Positions 45,375 to 54,301 of a DNA stretch of 64,000 nucleotides are shown here, piece after piece. This stretch comes from Chryseobacterium contaminans (lineage in GTDB: Bacteria > Bacteroidota > Bacteroidia > Flavobacteriales > Weeksellaceae): assembly GCF_001684955.1 (NCBI RefSeq), contig NZ_MAYF01000356.1:18406-82405 (forward strand). Direction: 5' to 3'. The stretch's first letter is position 1. Each line of letters begins with the position of its first letter. The position numbers and the translations under genes were made by a program. Under the pieces are notes generated by a model. That model did no database searches. It saw only the letters and a list, made by a program, of their open reading frames with translations, and was not told where the DNA came from.

Positions 45375-46997
45375 ATGCCTTTATCATATGTTTATGGAGC
45401 ATCTCAGGTTCCATTATTGGGACAGACTATTGGTGGAAACCTTAAAAGTACTGTCGAAAAGTTTCCCAACCAAGAAGCACTGGTTTGTGTTCATCAGGGG
45501 TACAGAGCTACCTACCAGGAATTTTACAATCAAACAACCGCAGTTTCCAAAGCCTTATTATTTTTAGGAGCAAAAGCAGGAGACAGAATAGGAATCTGGT
45601 CTTCCAACCGCTATGAATGGGTACTTCTGCAATATGCCACTGCCAGAATCGGTACTATTTTAGTGAATATCAATCCGGCTTACAGGACCCATGAGCTTAC
45701 CTATGTACTCAATCAGTCTGAAGTTCGTTTTATTTTTTCTTCTTTAAGCTTTAAGACCAGTAACTACAAAGAAATGGTTGAGTACGCCAAGGAAGTTTGC
45801 CCTACTTTAGAGCATGAAATTTTCTTTGATGACAACTGGGAAGATTTTGTAAACAATGGTCAGGAGATTTCCGATGAGGTTCTTCATAGCTTTGAAGAGC
45901 ACGTACAGTTTGATGATCCTGTCAATATTCAATATACATCGGGAACAACCGGATTTCCCAAAGGCGTTACGCTTTCCCATCACAATATTTTAAATAACGG
46001 ATATTTTATTGGTATACGATTAAAATATACAGAAAAAGACCGTGTATGCATTCCTGTTCCATTCTATCACTGCTTCGGAATGGTAATCGGAAATATATGC
46101 TGTACAGCCCATGGAGCCTGTATGGTAATCCCTAATGACAGTTTTGATCCAGAGCTTACGTTAAAGGCTGTTTCTGATGAAAAATGTACTTCTCTGTATG
46201 GTGTTCCTACCATGTTTATCGCTGAGCTTGCCGTAAAAGATTTTGATACTTATGATTTTTCAAGTTTAAGAACCGGTGTTATGGCTGGTTCCGTATGTCC
46301 ACCGGAAATAATGAAAAAAGTGGAAAGCCTGATGAATATTAAGGAAATGAGCATCTGTTATGGAATGACAGAAACCTCCCCGGTATCTACACAAACTTTA
46401 ATAGGAACCCCATTAAACAAGCAGGTCAGTACAGTAGGAACAGTTCAGGATCATCTCGAAATAAAAATCATTGATGAAAGCGGAAAAATTCTGAAACGTG
46501 GTGAACACGGTGAACTTTGTACAAGAGGCTATTCTGTAATGCTGAAATACTGGAATGATCCTGAAAACACAAAAAAAGTGCTGGATGACGCCCGCTGGAT
46601 GCATACCGGTGATATGGCTGTTATGGATAAAGATGGTTATATTACCATTTCCGGAAGAATTAAAGATCTTATCATCCGTGGTGGAGAAAACATTTCACCT
46701 AAAGAAATTGAAGACTTCTTATATACTTATACTAACATTCTGGATGTTCAGATCATTGGAGTGCCAAGTGAAAAATTCGGAGAGGAAGTAATGGCCTGGG
46801 TGAAAGTAAGAAAAGGCTTTACGATTACAGAACAGGAACTGCTAGACTATTGTAAAGGAAGAATTGCCCATTATAAGGTTCCGAAATACTGGAAATTTGT
46901 GGATGAATTTCCAATGACGATTTCCGGGAAAATAAGAAAAGTGGAAATGCGGGAAATTTCTATGAAAGAACTTGGGTTGGAAAGTCATAAGGCTTAA
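45375..46997 (+). CDS. AMP-dependent acyl-CoA synthetase
   Basis: About 540 residues of the ANL superfamily. The P-loop is IQYTSGTTGFPKGV (about residue 190), the adenylation motif is CYGMTETSPVS, and the hinge follows in MHTGDMAVMDKDGYITISGRIKDLIIRGGENISP. The catalytic lysine is in TISGKIRKVEM near the C-terminus. These features fit medium/long-chain fatty acyl-CoA ligases that activate fatty acids. The frame is open from 45342, but MPLSYVYGASQVPL is the natural family start at 45375. Confidence 0.93.
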   Translation: MPLSYVYGASQVPLLGQTIGGNLKSTVEKFPNQEALVCVHQGYRATYQEFYNQTTAVSKALLFLGAKAGDRIGIWSSNRYEWVLLQYATARIGTILVNINPAYRTHELTYVLNQSEVRFIFSSLSFKTSNYKEMVEYAKEVCPTLEHEIFFDDNWEDFVNNGQEISDEVLHSFEEHVQFDDPVNIQYTSGTTGFPKGVTLSHHNILNNGYFIGIRLKYTEKDRVCIPVPFYHCFGMVIGNICCTAHGACMVIPNDSFDPELTLKAVSDEKCTSLYGVPTMFIAELAVKDFDTYDFSSLRTGVMAGSVCPPEIMKKVESLMNIKEMSICYGMTETSPVSTQTLIGTPLNKQVSTVGTVQDHLEIKIIDESGKILKRGEHGELCTRGYSVMLKYWNDPENTKKVLDDARWMHTGDMAVMDKDGYITISGRIKDLIIRGGENISPKEIEDFLYTYTNILDVQIIGVPSEKFGEEVMAWVKVRKGFTITEQELLDYCKGRIAHYKVPKYWKFVDEFPMTISGKIRKVEMREISMKELGLESHKA

Positions 46998-47145
46998 CTT
47001 ATACCATTTAGATTCTATAGGGTTTAAGTGGACTTTAATTAAATGACTCGTCTAAACTGGAAGGTTTAACCACAAAGTCACAAAAGTTTTTGAACACTTT
47101 AGTTATTTTAAGTTACTACTAACTGTTTGAGAAGAGCACTTAAGT

Positions 47146-47170
47146 TTTTGAAAATCTCCGATTTTCAAAA
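47146..47170. repeat. 11-bp perfect inverted repeat, 3-base loop
   Basis: TTTTGAAAATC-TCC-GATTTTCAAAA, a hairpin in the 320-bp gap between the acyl-CoA ligase and rpoN. It has no T run and may be part of a dispersed repeat. Confidence 0.6.
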
Positions 47171-47204
47171 TTCTGGTCGTCAATATTTCAGTTGATGAGC
47201 TTTA

Positions 47205-47259
47205 CATCCCCCTCCACTGGAGGGGTGGCGAAAATTCAAAGAATTTTTGACGGGATGGT
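47205..47259 (+). repeat. Intergenic repeat with two hairpins
   Basis: Contains CCCTCCACTGGAGGG and AAAATTCAAAGAATTTT, followed by TTGACGGGATGG. From memory this resembles short dispersed elements common between genes in Chryseobacterium. Confidence 0.45.
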
Positions 47260-47281
47260 CCTACTAAAAACGCATAAAAAC

Positions 47282-47312
47282 AAAAAAGCATTTCAAATTG
47301 AAATGCTTTTTT
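47282..47312. terminator. Bidirectional terminator downstream of rpoN
   Basis: Near-perfect palindrome AAAAAAGCATTTCAA / TTGAAATGCTTTTTT with one base between the arms. It serves rpoN from the minus strand. Confidence 0.85.
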
Positions 47313-47317
47313 ATATT

Positions 47318-48781
47318 TTAAAGTTCTTTTCTTAATCTGGCAACAGGAATATTGAGCTGTTCACGATATTTTGCAATCGTTCTTCTGGCAATATTATATC
47401 CTTGTTCTTTCAAAATAACCACTAAGGCATCATCAGTCAGAGGTTTTCTTTTATTCTCTTTACTGATCACTTCCTGAAGGTGGGTTTTAATCTCTTTAGT
47501 AGAAACTTCTTCCCCATCATCATTGGTTAAGCTGTCTGAAAACAGGTCTTTAAGATAAACAATACCGTTTGGCGTATCTGCATATTTACTTTTTACCACT
47601 CTGGAAATGGTAGAGATGTCAAATCCGGTAATATCTGCTACATCTTTTAAGATCATTGGCTTTAAAGATTTCTCATCACCGGTAATAAAATAATCTTTCT
47701 GAAACTTAACAATAGCTGTAATAGTCTGCAATAAAGTATTCTGACGCTGGTTAATCGCATCAATGTACCATTTCGCAGCATCTAATTTCTGCTTGATAAA
47801 CAAAGCAGCCTGCTTGTGTTCAGAAGAGTTTTTATCATGTGAATAAGTAGTCAGAATATCTTTATATTCTTCAGAAACCCTTAATGTTGGAGCATTCTTA
47901 CTGTTAAGCATAGGGATCACCTGTCCATCTTTCACCTGAATTACAAAATCCGGAATAATTTCCTGATTGATGGTAATGGTTTGGGTATCAAAATTCCCTC
48001 CCACTTTGGGTGACAGTTTTGAAATTTCATCCAAAGCATCTTTCAGATCTTCTTCCTCAATATCATATTTCTGAATAATCTTGTTATAATGCTTATTGGT
48101 TAAGGCATCAAACTGGTATCTCAGGATATTGGCCGCTAAAGAAACAGCTTTATCAGAGCTTACTTTCTTCTCGATCTGTAATAATAAACATTCCTGAAGA
48201 CCTCTTGCACCCACTCCAGGCGGATCCAGCTTCTGAACATAATTTTCAAGGATGTCCTCTACTTTTTCCTTAGTCGTATAAATTCCCTGTGAGAAAGCAA
48301 GATCATCCACAATAGATTTGATCTCTCTTCTCAGATAACCGTCCGTATCAAGGTTACCAATTAGGTATTCTGCAATCTTAAGGTCTTCTTCACTGATATT
48401 CACCAGGTGAATCTGTTCTGTAAGATAATCATATAATGACTGTCCTTCCGTTAGAAGACTTTCATTGTCAAATTCTTCATCATCCGGAGAGTAGTTGCTG
48501 GATGCAGTTTTATAGCTGGGTTCGTCGTCGTAAAGATATTCGTTAACGTCGAAATCTGTCTCAATGCTTTCTGTACCCTCGTCCTGATAAGCATCTTCCA
48601 GGGAAGAATAATCATCTTCCTTAGAATCCTCCTTTACAATTTCCAAAGCAGGGTTTTCTTCTAACTCTCTCTCCAACTCCTCTTCAAATTCAAGAGTATG
48701 AAGCTGAATAAGCTTCATCAACTGGATCTGCTGAGGGGCCAGCTTCTGTCCTAATTTGAGTTGTAAGTGTTGTTTAAGCAT
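47318..48781 (-). CDS. rpoN: RNA polymerase sigma-54 factor
   Basis: A 487-residue sigma-54. The N-terminal activator region is Gln/Leu-rich (KQHLQLKLGQKLAPQQIQLMKLIQL, split), the middle is acidic, and the core-binding and -12/-24 domains follow. The RpoN box near the end reads ARRTIAKYREQLNIP, close to the universal ARRTVAKYRE. It needs enhancer-binding ATPases for open complex formation, none of which is encoded nearby. Transcription ends at the palindrome just downstream. Confidence 0.96.
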   Translation of the reverse strand: MLKQHLQLKLGQKLAPQQIQLMKLIQLHTLEFEEELERELEENPALEIVKEDSKEDDYSSLEDAYQDEGTESIETDFDVNEYLYDDEPSYKTASSNYSPDDEEFDNESLLTEGQSLYDYLTEQIHLVNISEEDLKIAEYLIGNLDTDGYLRREIKSIVDDLAFSQGIYTTKEKVEDILENYVQKLDPPGVGARGLQECLLLQIEKKVSSDKAVSLAANILRYQFDALTNKHYNKIIQKYDIEEEDLKDALDEISKLSPKVGGNFDTQTITINQEIIPDFVIQVKDGQVIPMLNSKNAPTLRVSEEYKDILTTYSHDKNSSEHKQAALFIKQKLDAAKWYIDAINQRQNTLLQTITAIVKFQKDYFITGDEKSLKPMILKDVADITGFDISTISRVVKSKYADTPNGIVYLKDLFSDSLTNDDGEEVSTKEIKTHLQEVISKENKRKPLTDDALVVILKEQGYNIARRTIAKYREQLNIPVARLRKEL

Positions 48782-48896
48782 ATTAATATTGGCGTTTTAA
48801 CATAACATATTCTACGAATTTAATAAATTTATTTGATAAAAAATACATTTAGCATGATTTTTGCATTATACTTTCTACATAATAAACTATTTAAAA

Positions 48897-48935
48897 ATAA
48901 AAAAAGCCTTAACTTGATGATTAAGGCTTTTTTTA
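48897..48935. terminator. Terminator after asnS
   Basis: Stem AAAAAGCCTTAA / TTAAGGCTTTTT with an eight-base loop and T tails on both strands, a few bases past the asnS stop. Confidence 0.9.
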
Positions 48936-48940
48936 TGATT

Positions 48941-50389
48941 CTAGAATTCAGCGCTTTTCGGCGTTCTTGGGAAAGGAATTACATCTCTGATGTTTGTCAT
49001 TCCTGTTACGAAAAGAACTAACCTTTCTAACCCCAGACCGAAACCTGCATGCGGTACAGAACCGAACTTTCTGGTATCTAAATACCACCAAAGCTCGTGC
49101 TCATCTACATGCATATCTGCCATTTTCTGCTTTAATACGTCTAATCTTGCTTCTCTTTCAGATCCACCGATGATTTCACCGATACCCGGGAAAAGAACGT
49201 CCATTGCTGCAACCGTTTTGTTGTCTTCGTTCAGTTTCATATAGAAAGCTTTGATTTCTTTTGGATAATCGAACAATACAACCGGGCACTCAAAGTGTTT
49301 TTCAACCAGATATCTTTCGTGTTCAGACTGAAGATCTGCCCCCCATTTTTCAACAGGATATACGAATTTTCCTTTCTTATTTTCTTTAGAGTTCAATAAG
49401 ATCTCAATAGCTTCTGTATAGCTTACACGCTTGAAACGTTTAGCCACCACATTCTGAAGTTTTTCAATAAGACCTTCTTTTGCTCTTTCTTTTTCCGGTT
49501 TTGATTTTTGTTCTTCTTCAAAACGTTTGTCTAAGAACTCAAGATCATCTTTACAGTTATCCAATACATACTGGATCACATATTTTAAGAAATCTTCTGC
49601 AAGGTCGATGTTATCTTCAAGATTGTTGAAAGCCACTTCCGGCTCAATCATCCAGAATTCTGCAAGATGTCTTGTTGTATTTGAATTTTCTGCACGGAAA
49701 GTAGGTCCGAAAGTATAGATTCTTCCTAATCCCATAGCAGCAGTTTCTCCTTCAAGTTGGCCGGAAACCGTAAGATTGGTTTTTCTACCAAAGAAATCCT
49801 GAGTGAAATCAATTTCGCCTTCTTCAGTTCTTGGCATATTATTCAGATCGAAGTTGGTAACTCCGAACATTTCTCCTGCTCCTTCAGCATCAGCTCCTGT
49901 AATCACCGGAGTGTTGATATAGAAGAACTGGTTTTGGTTGAAGAATGAATGAACAGCAAAACTTACTGCGTGGCGTACTCTGAAAACAGCTCCAAATAAA
50001 TTAGTTCTGAATCTTAAGTGTGCCTGCTCACGAAGTTTCTCTAAGCTGTGTTTCTTAGGCTGAAGAATGGTGCTTTGAAGCTCTTCTGTAAAGTTATCTC
50101 CTAAAATAATGATCTTTTTAGCAACAATTTCTACAGATTGTCCCGCTCCCTGGCTTTCCACTACTTCACCTACCACTTTAAGAGAAGAAGCTGTGCTAAT
50201 TTTCTTGATAAGTTCTTCATCAAAATTTTCGAAATCAACAACTATCTGCAAATTATTAATCGTAGAACCATCATTAAGTGCAATAAAGCGATTAGCACGG
50301 AATGATCTTACCCATCCGTAAACTGTAATGTCATGATGTAATACTTTCTTGTAATCCCTTAGGATTTCTTTGATCGTTTGCTTTTTCAT
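48941..50389 (-). CDS. asnS: Asparagine--tRNA ligase
   Basis: A 482-residue class IIb aminoacyl-tRNA synthetase. The N-terminal OB-fold has [20 protein letters not shown], motif 2 is in [29 protein letters not shown], and motif 3 is [15 protein letters not shown] near the C-terminus. [13 protein letters not shown] distinguishes the Asn/Asp class. Presence of asnS suggests direct asparaginylation of tRNA-Asn. The length is typical. A terminator follows and a terminator of the next upstream gene precedes it. Confidence 0.97.
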   Translation of the reverse strand: MKKQTIKEILRDYKKVLHHDITVYGWVRSFRANRFIALNDGSTINNLQIVVDFENFDEELIKKISTASSLKVVGEVVESQGAGQSVEIVAKKIIILGDNFTEELQSTILQPKKHSLEKLREQAHLRFRTNLFGAVFRVRHAVSFAVHSFFNQNQFFYINTPVITGADAEGAGEMFGVTNFDLNNMPRTEEGEIDFTQDFFGRKTNLTVSGQLEGETAAMGLGRIYTFGPTFRAENSNTTRHLAEFWMIEPEVAFNNLEDNIDLAEDFLKYVIQYVLDNCKDDLEFLDKRFEEEQKSKPEKERAKEGLIEKLQNVVAKRFKRVSYTEAIEILLNSKENKKGKFVYPVEKWGADLQSEHERYLVEKHFECPVVLFDYPKEIKAFYMKLNEDNKTVAAMDVLFPGIGEIIGGSEREARLDVLKQKMADMHVDEHELWWYLDTRKFGSVPHAGFGLGLERLVLFVTGMTNIRDVIPFPRTPKSAEF

Positions 50390-50427
50390 TTGTTGATAAT
50401 AAATTTTTGTATAAAAATTAATGGTGG

Positions 50428-50435
50428 CAAAGTTA
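50428..50435 (-). promoter_or_regulatory. Candidate -7 promoter element of asnS
   Basis: The minus strand reads TAACTTTG, 38 bases before the asnS start. A TTG 13 bases upstream lies inside the preceding terminator stem, so the -33 element is uncertain. Confidence 0.35.
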
Positions 50436-50466
50436 CAAAAAAACGGCGCAACTTGATGATTGCGCT
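50434..50466 (-). terminator. Terminator after the CDP-alcohol phosphatidyltransferase gene
   Basis: On the minus strand GCGCAATCATCAAGTTGCGC (six-base stem) is followed by CG and seven T. It lies 35 bases past the stop codon. Confidence 0.8.
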
Positions 50467-50500
50467 GTCTTTAAAAATCATTTATCAATTATTTAATGCT

Positions 50501-51100
50501 TTAATTAAAGAAAATGGACTTTTTCCTTTGCTTTCCATTCCTGATTTTCAGGGCATGATAACAGCTAGGAACATCGTATTGCCATTGAGGAAGAAACAGA
50601 ATAATCAGGATCACATCAATATGAGAAACCAAACCTAAGATCAATGCCAGATCAAAAGTCCAGCCTGTTTTCTGGAAACCGATCATATAGGTAAAGGCCA
50701 GCAAAAGGCTCAGTCCCCACATTTTGGATAGGAAAGCATGGGTACAGGTTTCTTTCCCGAATTTCCAGATACTTACAACATAACACATAGCTTCCATACT
50801 GAAGATCAGTAAAATACTTTTCCATTCATTGATAATCAGGTCCGGATTCAGGAAATAAGAAGCAAATCCCAGGGACAACCAGAAGATAAGATCCGTCTGG
50901 CTATCCAGTCTTCTTAATTTTTCTGAAGCAACACCTGTTTTTCTGGCTATAATTCCATCAAAAATATCAGTAAACAATCCCAAATACATAAGCATCAGAA
51001 TATATTCCCGGGCTGATTCTCCCATAAAATATCCCAGATACAAAATGATAAAAGCGGAAATAAAACGGGATAAAATCAATAGATAAGGTATATTTTTCAT
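50501..51100 (-). CDS. CDP-alcohol phosphatidyltransferase family protein
   Basis: A 199-residue integral membrane protein with about six helices. The catalytic motif is DIFDGIIARKTGVASEKLRRLDSQTD at about residues 43-68, fitting D-x2-D-G-x2-A-R-x8-G-x3-D-x3-D except that the usual glycine is leucine. These enzymes transfer a phosphatidyl group from CDP-diacylglycerol to an alcohol such as glycerol phosphate or serine. The specific lipid made is unknown. It lies between asnS and the QIG-repeat genes, 12 bases from the latter. Confidence 0.82.
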   Translation of the reverse strand: MKNIPYLLILSRFISAFIILYLGYFMGESAREYILMLMYLGLFTDIFDGIIARKTGVASEKLRRLDSQTDLIFWLSLGFASYFLNPDLIINEWKSILLIFSMEAMCYVVSIWKFGKETCTHAFLSKMWGLSLLLAFTYMIGFQKTGWTFDLALILGLVSHIDVILIILFLPQWQYDVPSCYHALKIRNGKQRKKSIFFN

Positions 51101-51111
51101 GATTACTATTT

Positions 51112-51774
51112 TTAAAAATTAATGATGGGCAAGCTCCTTCTCTCATTTTTATTCCATATTCCAATTTGAAGTCCTTTCATCTTTTTAGATTTGTTAAGAA
51201 TACCTATCTGTACTCCTTTCATTTCATTTGAATAATTACTAAGCCCTATCTGCATGCCCTGCATCTTTTCTGAAGCATTAAAAGCTGAAATACTTAAACC
51301 TTTCATTGTAGCCAGATCATTTCCAATTACGGAAATAAACATCCCATTCCCCTGATCTAAATAATTCATCCACCCGACCACTGAAACTCCGCTTACTTTC
51401 TTCCCATAATTATAAAGAGAAACAAATAATCCATGGTGAATTGCTGTTTTCCCATACCCTGCACTGGAAACTGTAAGTCCGTTTACAATGAGAGAAGCCC
51501 CATCATCTCGTTGTTTGGCAGGATCTCCAAACATCCACATCAGAATTCCTAAAGGATTAGGTTCAAGATTAAAACCATTAATTCTCTGAGTTTTTCCCGT
51601 ATGATTGTCTAATAAACTCCCGCCTAATCCTATGGCCACTCCGTTTACTTCTTTTACTTTTTTGCTCAAAGGTGTCAGGGAAACTATTTTGCTTTTCACG
51701 GTTTCAATAGAGTCTTGTCCATATATTGCTTCTTGTAATAAAAAGAAGCAGGTCATTAAAATCTTTGTTTTCAT
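51112..51774 (-). CDS. Secreted QIGxxN-repeat protein (LA_2272-like surface repeat family)
   Basis: A 220-residue protein with an N-terminal signal peptide (MKTKILMTCFFLLQEAIYGQ) and a C-terminal series of about 14-residue repeats with the pattern MKGxQIGxxNxS: GMQIGLSNYSNE, GVQIGILNKSKK, GLQIGIWNKNER. The repeats match what I recall as the LA_2272 surface repeat. The protein may sit at the cell surface or in the periplasm. It is 12 bases from the next gene and is paralogous to it. No enzymatic motif is visible. Confidence 0.75.
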   Translation of the reverse strand: MKTKILMTCFFLLQEAIYGQDSIETVKSKIVSLTPLSKKVKEVNGVAIGLGGSLLDNHTGKTQRINGFNLEPNPLGILMWMFGDPAKQRDDGASLIVNGLTVSSAGYGKTAIHHGLFVSLYNYGKKVSGVSVVGWMNYLDQGNGMFISVIGNDLATMKGLSISAFNASEKMQGMQIGLSNYSNEMKGVQIGILNKSKKMKGLQIGIWNKNERRSLPIINF

Positions 51775-51785
51775 AAGTCTTAATT

Positions 51786-52418
51786 TTATGATTTCTTAAA
51801 ATTCCAATTGATGACAGGTAGCTTTCGTTTTCCGTTTTCATTCCATGCTCCGATCTGAATGCCCCGGAAATCTTTACAACTGTTATAAAGTCCGATCTGA
51901 AGGCCTCTGCATTTTTGTCCAACATTAGCCAAAGGAGCTACAGAAACTCCTTTTATTTCATGATGAAAATTGAGAATCGGAGAAACTGTAACCCCACGAG
52001 TTACCGCGCAGGTATTGATATTACTTGAAACATTTATTTCCAACCCATTGGTAACCGTTGGTTCCATATTGATCAATGATAGCTGAACTCCGTTGATTGT
52101 ATTCATTTTACTTTCTGGAACAACACCATAATCATTGTTTAAGCTCCATCGGTCTGCACCAGGCAAATACACAATGAGTAAAGCAGGAAAGAAAAGCCCT
52201 AAAGGATTAAATCCCATTCCCAAACCGTTTACTTTTTTAGGTATCATTTTTTCTTCCTGATCAAAATATTTAAACAGAAACCCATTTACATTTTTGTTAT
52301 TTTTTGAAGGAGAAGCGGCAATGAATCTGGGCTTCAACGAATCTACTTTTATAGTGTCTGATGCATCCATCAGAATGCTGAATAAAAGCATTGGTATTAA
52401 AAAAAATTGTGCTTTCAT
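51786..52418 (-). CDS. Secreted QIGxxN-repeat protein, paralogue of the downstream gene
   Basis: A 210-residue protein with signal peptide (KAQFFLIPMLLFSILMDAS) and the same layout as its neighbour: a middle region with KKVNGLGMGFNPLGLFFPALLIVYLPGA and C-terminal repeats such as GLQIGLYNSCKDFRGIQIGAWNENGKRKLP. The C-terminal RKLPVINW tail parallels RRSLPIINF in the next gene, so the two arose by duplication. It is the first gene of a divergent unit whose promoter region holds a paired operator-like palindrome. Confidence 0.75.
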   Translation of the reverse strand: MKAQFFLIPMLLFSILMDASDTIKVDSLKPRFIAASPSKNNKNVNGFLFKYFDQEEKMIPKKVNGLGMGFNPLGLFFPALLIVYLPGADRWSLNNDYGVVPESKMNTINGVQLSLINMEPTVTNGLEINVSSNINTCAVTRGVTVSPILNFHHEIKGVSVAPLANVGQKCRGLQIGLYNSCKDFRGIQIGAWNENGKRKLPVINWNFKKS

Positions 52419-52443
52419 AGCTCGTGATTTTAAAATTATAATT

Positions 52444-52451
52444 CAAAATTA
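52444..52451 (-). promoter_or_regulatory. Candidate -7 promoter element of the QIG-repeat operon
   Basis: The minus strand reads TAATTTTG (TANNTTTG) 26 bases before the start codon at 52418. No -33 TTG is seen at standard spacing. Confidence 0.35.
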
Positions 52452-52503
52452 TCAGCCGAAAGTCCCGTATTGAATGTGAAAAAAAATAAAAAAAAATATT
52501 CTG

Positions 52504-52520
52504 TTTGTGAAAATCGCAAA
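52504..52520. promoter_or_regulatory. Operator-like palindrome, site 1
   Basis: TTTGTGA-AAA-TCGCAAA, a 7-3-7 dyad with one mismatch, in the divergent gap between the QIG-repeat genes and the HTH gene. The same motif recurs 72 bases to the right as a perfect dyad. Confidence 0.65.
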
Positions 52521-52571
52521 AAACAATGATTTACATGCTTGCAACAATGACTTTTTGCCCAGAAAAAATGC

Positions 52572-52579
52572 TACATTTG
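52572..52579 (+). promoter_or_regulatory. Candidate -7 promoter element of the HTH gene
   Basis: TACATTTG matches TANNTTTG and overlaps the left half of operator site 2, so a protein bound there would block transcription. TTG at 52555-52557 lies 14 bases upstream, slightly close for a -33 element. Confidence 0.5.
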
Positions 52580-52592
52580 TGAAAATCACAAA
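52576..52592. promoter_or_regulatory. Operator-like palindrome, site 2
   Basis: TTTGTGA-AAA-TCACAAA, a perfect 7-bp dyad three bases before the HTH start codon. Confidence 0.72.
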
Positions 52593-52595
52593 GCC

Positions 52596-53522
52596 ATGCA
52601 TCAGGAAGCTCTGCTCAAAGAAATCCGAAGAAAAATAGGTGATAAATCGTTGAATGACGAGATCGCCAATATTCTTAATATAAGCTATGATGCTGCCCAT
52701 CGAAGAACTTCTCTGAAAGCCAAATTCAGTTTTGAGGAAGCCTTAGAACTGGCCAAATATTATCAGATATCTTTGGATCAGCTCCTCACTTCCGATCATC
52801 TTATTTTAGCTCAAAGAACTTCAGCAGTCACTAAAACAGAAGACCTCCAATCTTTTTTTCAGAATACTCTCAGTGTTTTTGAAAACCTGCCGCTTTCAGA
52901 TAAAATGACCATTTATTATTCGGCAAAGGATATTCCGTTTTTCTATACCCTTTCAGATACTTTGCTTTCGCGGTTTAAGATTTATGTCTGGATGAATTTA
53001 CTGAATGCCAAACAGGTTTTCATCCCTTTTTTACAGTTTTCACCTCCTCAATTTGAAGCCGATACTCAAAAATTAAGAAGAAAATATGAAGATCAAAATG
53101 TGGCTGAATTATGGAATGGCATGACTGTTTCCAGTATTTTGCAGCAAGTGTTATTTTATTATGAAACCGGCCTTCTGAAAGAAAATGAGGCACAAATTAT
53201 TTTACAGGAATTAAAGGAATTGATAGAATATATTGAGCAAAAGACAGAAAATAATCCAAAGTTTCACCTGTATGAAAATGAATTGATGCATCTTTCCAAC
53301 GACATCTTTTTTCATCATCCACAGCAGTCGCTTTTTGCTTTACCCACTAATATGTTTGGTTATATTTTAATTAAAGATGCTAAAACCTGTGATGAAACGT
53401 TGAGCTATTTTGAACATCAGATTAAAAACTCAAAATCCCTGAACACTTCGGGAAACCGGGATAGAAAGATTTTTTTTAACAAAATGTATGAACAGATTGA
53501 AGTTTTACACAAAAAATTGTAA
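52596..53522 (+). CDS. Helix-turn-helix regulator with long C-terminal sensor region
   Basis: A 308-residue protein. Residues about 17-65 form an XRE-like helix-turn-helix (LNDEIANILNISYDAAHRRTS and ALELAKYYQISLDQLLT). The remaining ~240 residues are mostly helical with two Leu-rich stretches and no known domain that I can name. The gene diverges from the QIG-repeat operon, and the only palindromes nearby lie in the gap, one overlapping its own -7 element. Autoregulation and control of the repeat proteins is the simplest reading. Confidence 0.72.
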   Translation: MHQEALLKEIRRKIGDKSLNDEIANILNISYDAAHRRTSLKAKFSFEEALELAKYYQISLDQLLTSDHLILAQRTSAVTKTEDLQSFFQNTLSVFENLPLSDKMTIYYSAKDIPFFYTLSDTLLSRFKIYVWMNLLNAKQVFIPFLQFSPPQFEADTQKLRRKYEDQNVAELWNGMTVSSILQQVLFYYETGLLKENEAQIILQELKELIEYIEQKTENNPKFHLYENELMHLSNDIFFHHPQQSLFALPTNMFGYILIKDAKTCDETLSYFEHQIKNSKSLNTSGNRDRKIFFNKMYEQIEVLHKKL

Positions 53523-53606
53523 TATTAAAATTAATTCATCCCAAGAAATTAAATTACGTATATTTGAACAATAATCACTTTTTGTTAAAACTAACCCATA
53601 AAAACA

Positions 53607-53666
53607 ATGACTTTTGAAGAAATAAAAAAAGAAATAAAACTTGAGATAAAACTGATAATAAAATAA
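53607..53666 (+). CDS. Possible micro-ORF (19 aa), uncertain
   Basis: MTFEEIKKEIKLEIKLIIK, Lys/Glu/Ile-rich, in the gap after the HTH gene. It is preceded by a spaced A-rich leader. It could be a lost N-terminus of the broken membrane protein gene immediately downstream, but is in another frame and short, so coding is doubtful. Confidence 0.2.
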   Translation: MTFEEIKKEIKLEIKLIIK

Positions 53667-53673
53667 AAGCAAT

Positions 53674-54040
53674 TTGGTATTGGGATTATTTTCGATGATT
53701 GGAGTCTTTCTGTTAAAATGGATCAGAGCCCAACATATGAACCTCTCTGAAATTCAGGATTTTCTCCAGGGAATACTCCCTAATTTTGCAGCTACCGGAA
53801 TTTGTGCTTCAGTATTTATATTTTATAAACTTTTATTCCGTGTGGATGCTCCTTTTCAAAAAAACTAATTTTTTTCAACATCATTCACCCTTTGTCGGAT
53901 TGGTATTTTGGGAAGTTATACAGTATTTTATGGGTTCTCCCATGGATATTTATGATATACTGATGACAGCATCCGGCTGTATTCTTACTGCTGTTTTTAT
54001 CCTGACTCTTTACTCTGAAAAGTTTTCACAAAAGATATAA
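53674..54040 (+). pseudogene. VanZ-like membrane protein, frameshifted in an A-run
   Basis: The first part (frame from 53674, or Met at 53695) encodes MIGVFLLKWIRA, FLQGILPNFAATGICASVFIF and stops at KN after residues APFQ. The second frame continues as TNFFQHHSPFVG and gives FWEVIQYFMGSPMDIYDILM, ASGCILTAVFILTLY. Joined, they form one protein of about 120 residues with four membrane segments and a VanZ-like E-x2-Q ... D-I-x-D signature. The break is at seven A (53858-53864); removing one A restores the frame. This could be mutation, phase variation or sequencing error. Confidence 0.6.
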
Positions 54041-54301
54041 ATCTGAATATTTTCCAAGTTTTATCTTAGGGGCTGTACTTTAAACAGATCCAAATTATAT
54101 TGTACTTAGAGATTAAACATTATTACAGGAAAAATTTAGTTAAATACTCTCAATAAGAATACTTTTCCTGAGAACAAATGGCCTTTAAGAATGATCAGAT
54201 AGCAATTAACTTCAGAATATAATCGAAATGATGCTGATTCTATGAATAAGTAAATGATCAATAGACACAATTGATCATCATTCAAAAGGAAGACCTAATT
54301 T
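54041..54301. other. Non-coding gap before rimM
   Basis: About 260 AT-rich bases with no coding frame that I can support. One hairpin is visible (ATGATCAA / TTGATCAT, 54254-54261 and 54271-54278) with no T tail. It may weakly end the rpsP-rimM transcript from the minus strand. Confidence 0.5.

Noticed and set aside
54254..54278. Terminator of rimM
   Set aside because: The hairpin ATGATCAA/TTGATCAT has no T run on either side; listed only as part of the non-coding gap.
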